Assembly: GCA_014338405.1 (NCBI GenBank)
Contig: JTDE01000185.1
Location: forward strand, 95,193-159,192
From: Paragonimus skrjabini miyazakii
Lineage: Eukaryota; Platyhelminthes; Trematoda; Plagiorchiida; Troglotrematidae
DNA: 64,000 bases
Direction of reading: 5' to 3'
Shown one piece after another: positions 62,641 to 64,000 of the stretch. The notes beneath the pieces were generated by a model. It was given only the letters and a program-made list of their open reading frames with translations, was not told the DNA's origin and did no database searches. Numbering within the stretch: position 1 is the first letter of the stretch; the number at the start of each line of letters is the position of its first letter. A program made the position numbers and the translations under genes.

Positions 62641-64000
62641 GAAATACCACCTCAAGCGATCTACACGTGAACTGAAGGCGCGCGTGCTTGAAAAGTCACC
62701 GGAACTGCACGTGTGTGCTCAAAGTATTCGCAGAAAACGAAACCGAGATACTTTTGTACAATAGTGAGGTGCTGAATGAGACATAAAGGTGATAGAAATG
62801 GGTTTACGTACGGTTATGCGAACCCAAGGAAACTGGATTAATGCTAACTGATCAACAGCAGATATTTAACACATACACACATGAAGAGTGTTCAAATGGA
62901 TGATGCATTGGAAGTTTTGCAACAAAATTAACAGTTGAAGTGGTGATTATTGGCACACGGAGTAAATAATTACTTAAACACCCAATTGGACTGGTAGGAA
63001 AGATAGGGGGAGTGACAGATGGTAAAGTGGATATTCAAGTGATTTTCAAAAGCTGAGTGTAATCGCGCCTGTATTTCTGGTCAAACAACACAACTAGCGA
63101 ACAAATTTTGTGCATGATAGTGTAAACAATCAAAACCTAGTATTGTGAATATCGATGAAGATCAAGGTGGTAGGTTACAAATGAACGCTTCCGTCACGAT
63201 GGTCAACCAAATCGATTGGAAGGTGCGAACCAAAGCGATTTACAGCAGCGGGTGCATCGTAAAGTCCCGTCTCTCAAACGCGTACGCACACACAAATAAA
63301 CAAACACGACCAGGATAGGAAGTGTAGGACACGCGTACACGAGAGCACAATGACAATCACGATTGCTGAGCTGGTGAGCGTTTAGTTGGTGAAATAAATT
63401 TCTGTGAAACTAAGTGAAATAAAATAGTGGTTAAATTTCGAGGGACATGCAAAAATGACTATTTATTTTACAATGGGATAAGGTAATATGGTGGGAAGAA
63501 GATAACGGGATTGCCTGGAGCTGTGACAATAGTCGATTTCTAACTAACTGTCTGTACACAAGAATACGGTGTTCTATACTGCACATACATCGGGATTTGT
63601 AAACAATTATTTATAGAGCCCATGTGTTTTCCCATGTATAGTGTTCGTCAAGAAATATCACCTACTGAATCGGAATATCACTGGCAACAGATACCCACGT
63701 TGCTGACTCTTTCCGTGGTGGAAGACACATCGATCATAGCGTTAAGGCGAACTTCTCCATGTGTACCATCTGTTGACAAATTAGACTCAGACGAACTTTG
63801 TCACGTTATTTCGGCGTGCAGTTGAAGCACAATCCAAGCAGCGTGATATGCACCTGATTCATCTGCATTGTGCAATGCTAGTAACTTAATCCATCTGTGC
63901 ATAGCACGACGGAAACCTGTCCCTTCCATTACCTATCCAACATGATATGTGACCAGAGTCGACCACCGAAATGATTCATGCCCGAGTATGATTGGCTTTG
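62641..64000. other. Right end of window, no recognised gene
   Basis: No repeat or RNA gene is visible. A 67-codon plus-strand frame at 63622-63825 has protein-like composition (SPTESEYHWQQIPTLLTLSV, VEDTSIIAL) and ends in a stop. It could be a terminal exon of a plus-strand gene, but I do not recognise it and no strong acceptor precedes it. Confidence 0.4.

Noticed and set aside
1..64000. CRISPR arrays, operons, prophage or bacterial defence systems
   Set aside because: No regularly spaced direct repeats, no tightly packed ORFs, and clear spliceosomal introns. The sequence is eukaryotic.

Overview
The window looks like a piece of a eukaryotic, AT-rich, intron-rich and repeat-laden animal genome. 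The best fit is a flatworm, probably a digenean fluke. The reasons are small exons separated by introns of 0.7 to 6.6 kb, decayed RTE-type and Penelope-like retroelements, tRNA-derived SINEs, and an aminergic receptor gene with no introns. The taxon is an inference from this combination; no single sequence here proves it.

Region by region. (1) 6983-24449, minus strand: six consecutive exons of a SAC-domain phosphoinositide 4-phosphatase of the INPP5F/SAC2 type, including the intact catalytic CX5R loop. All junction phases agree. The first exons (above 24449) and last exons (below 6983) were not found, so the gene is partial here. Its introns carry a Penelope-like reverse transcriptase relic (11788-12051) and one copy of a ~190-bp dispersed repeat (15831-16022). 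(2) 24450-40257: long non-coding stretch with several tRNA-derived SINEs, including two copies forming a ~245-bp palindrome (25541-25786), the second copy of the dispersed repeat, a CA microsatellite and one exon-like island. (3) 40258-42320: two 5'-truncated minus-strand copies of one RTE retrotransposon family. (4) 44643-46391, plus strand: a complete, single-exon class A GPCR of the biogenic-amine type (582 aa) with a polyadenylation signal downstream. (5) 46.5-55 kb: non-coding sequence with two exon-like islands on the minus strand, SINEs and RTE scraps. (6) 55.26-62.64 kb: a retrotransposon-rich block. A plus-strand RTE relic with a large internal deletion and a nearly full-length minus-strand RTE copy face each other tail to tail, with an exon-like open frame squeezed between them. 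(7) 62.64-64 kb: little recognisable.

How the genes relate: the two real genes are independent, on opposite strands about 20 kb apart. One is predicted to act in endosomal phosphoinositide turnover, the other in amine signalling at the cell surface. Nothing suggests an operon or shared pathway. The rest is mostly the debris of non-LTR elements and SINEs. I found no CRISPR array, rRNA or confident tRNA gene, and no convincing new multi-gene system.
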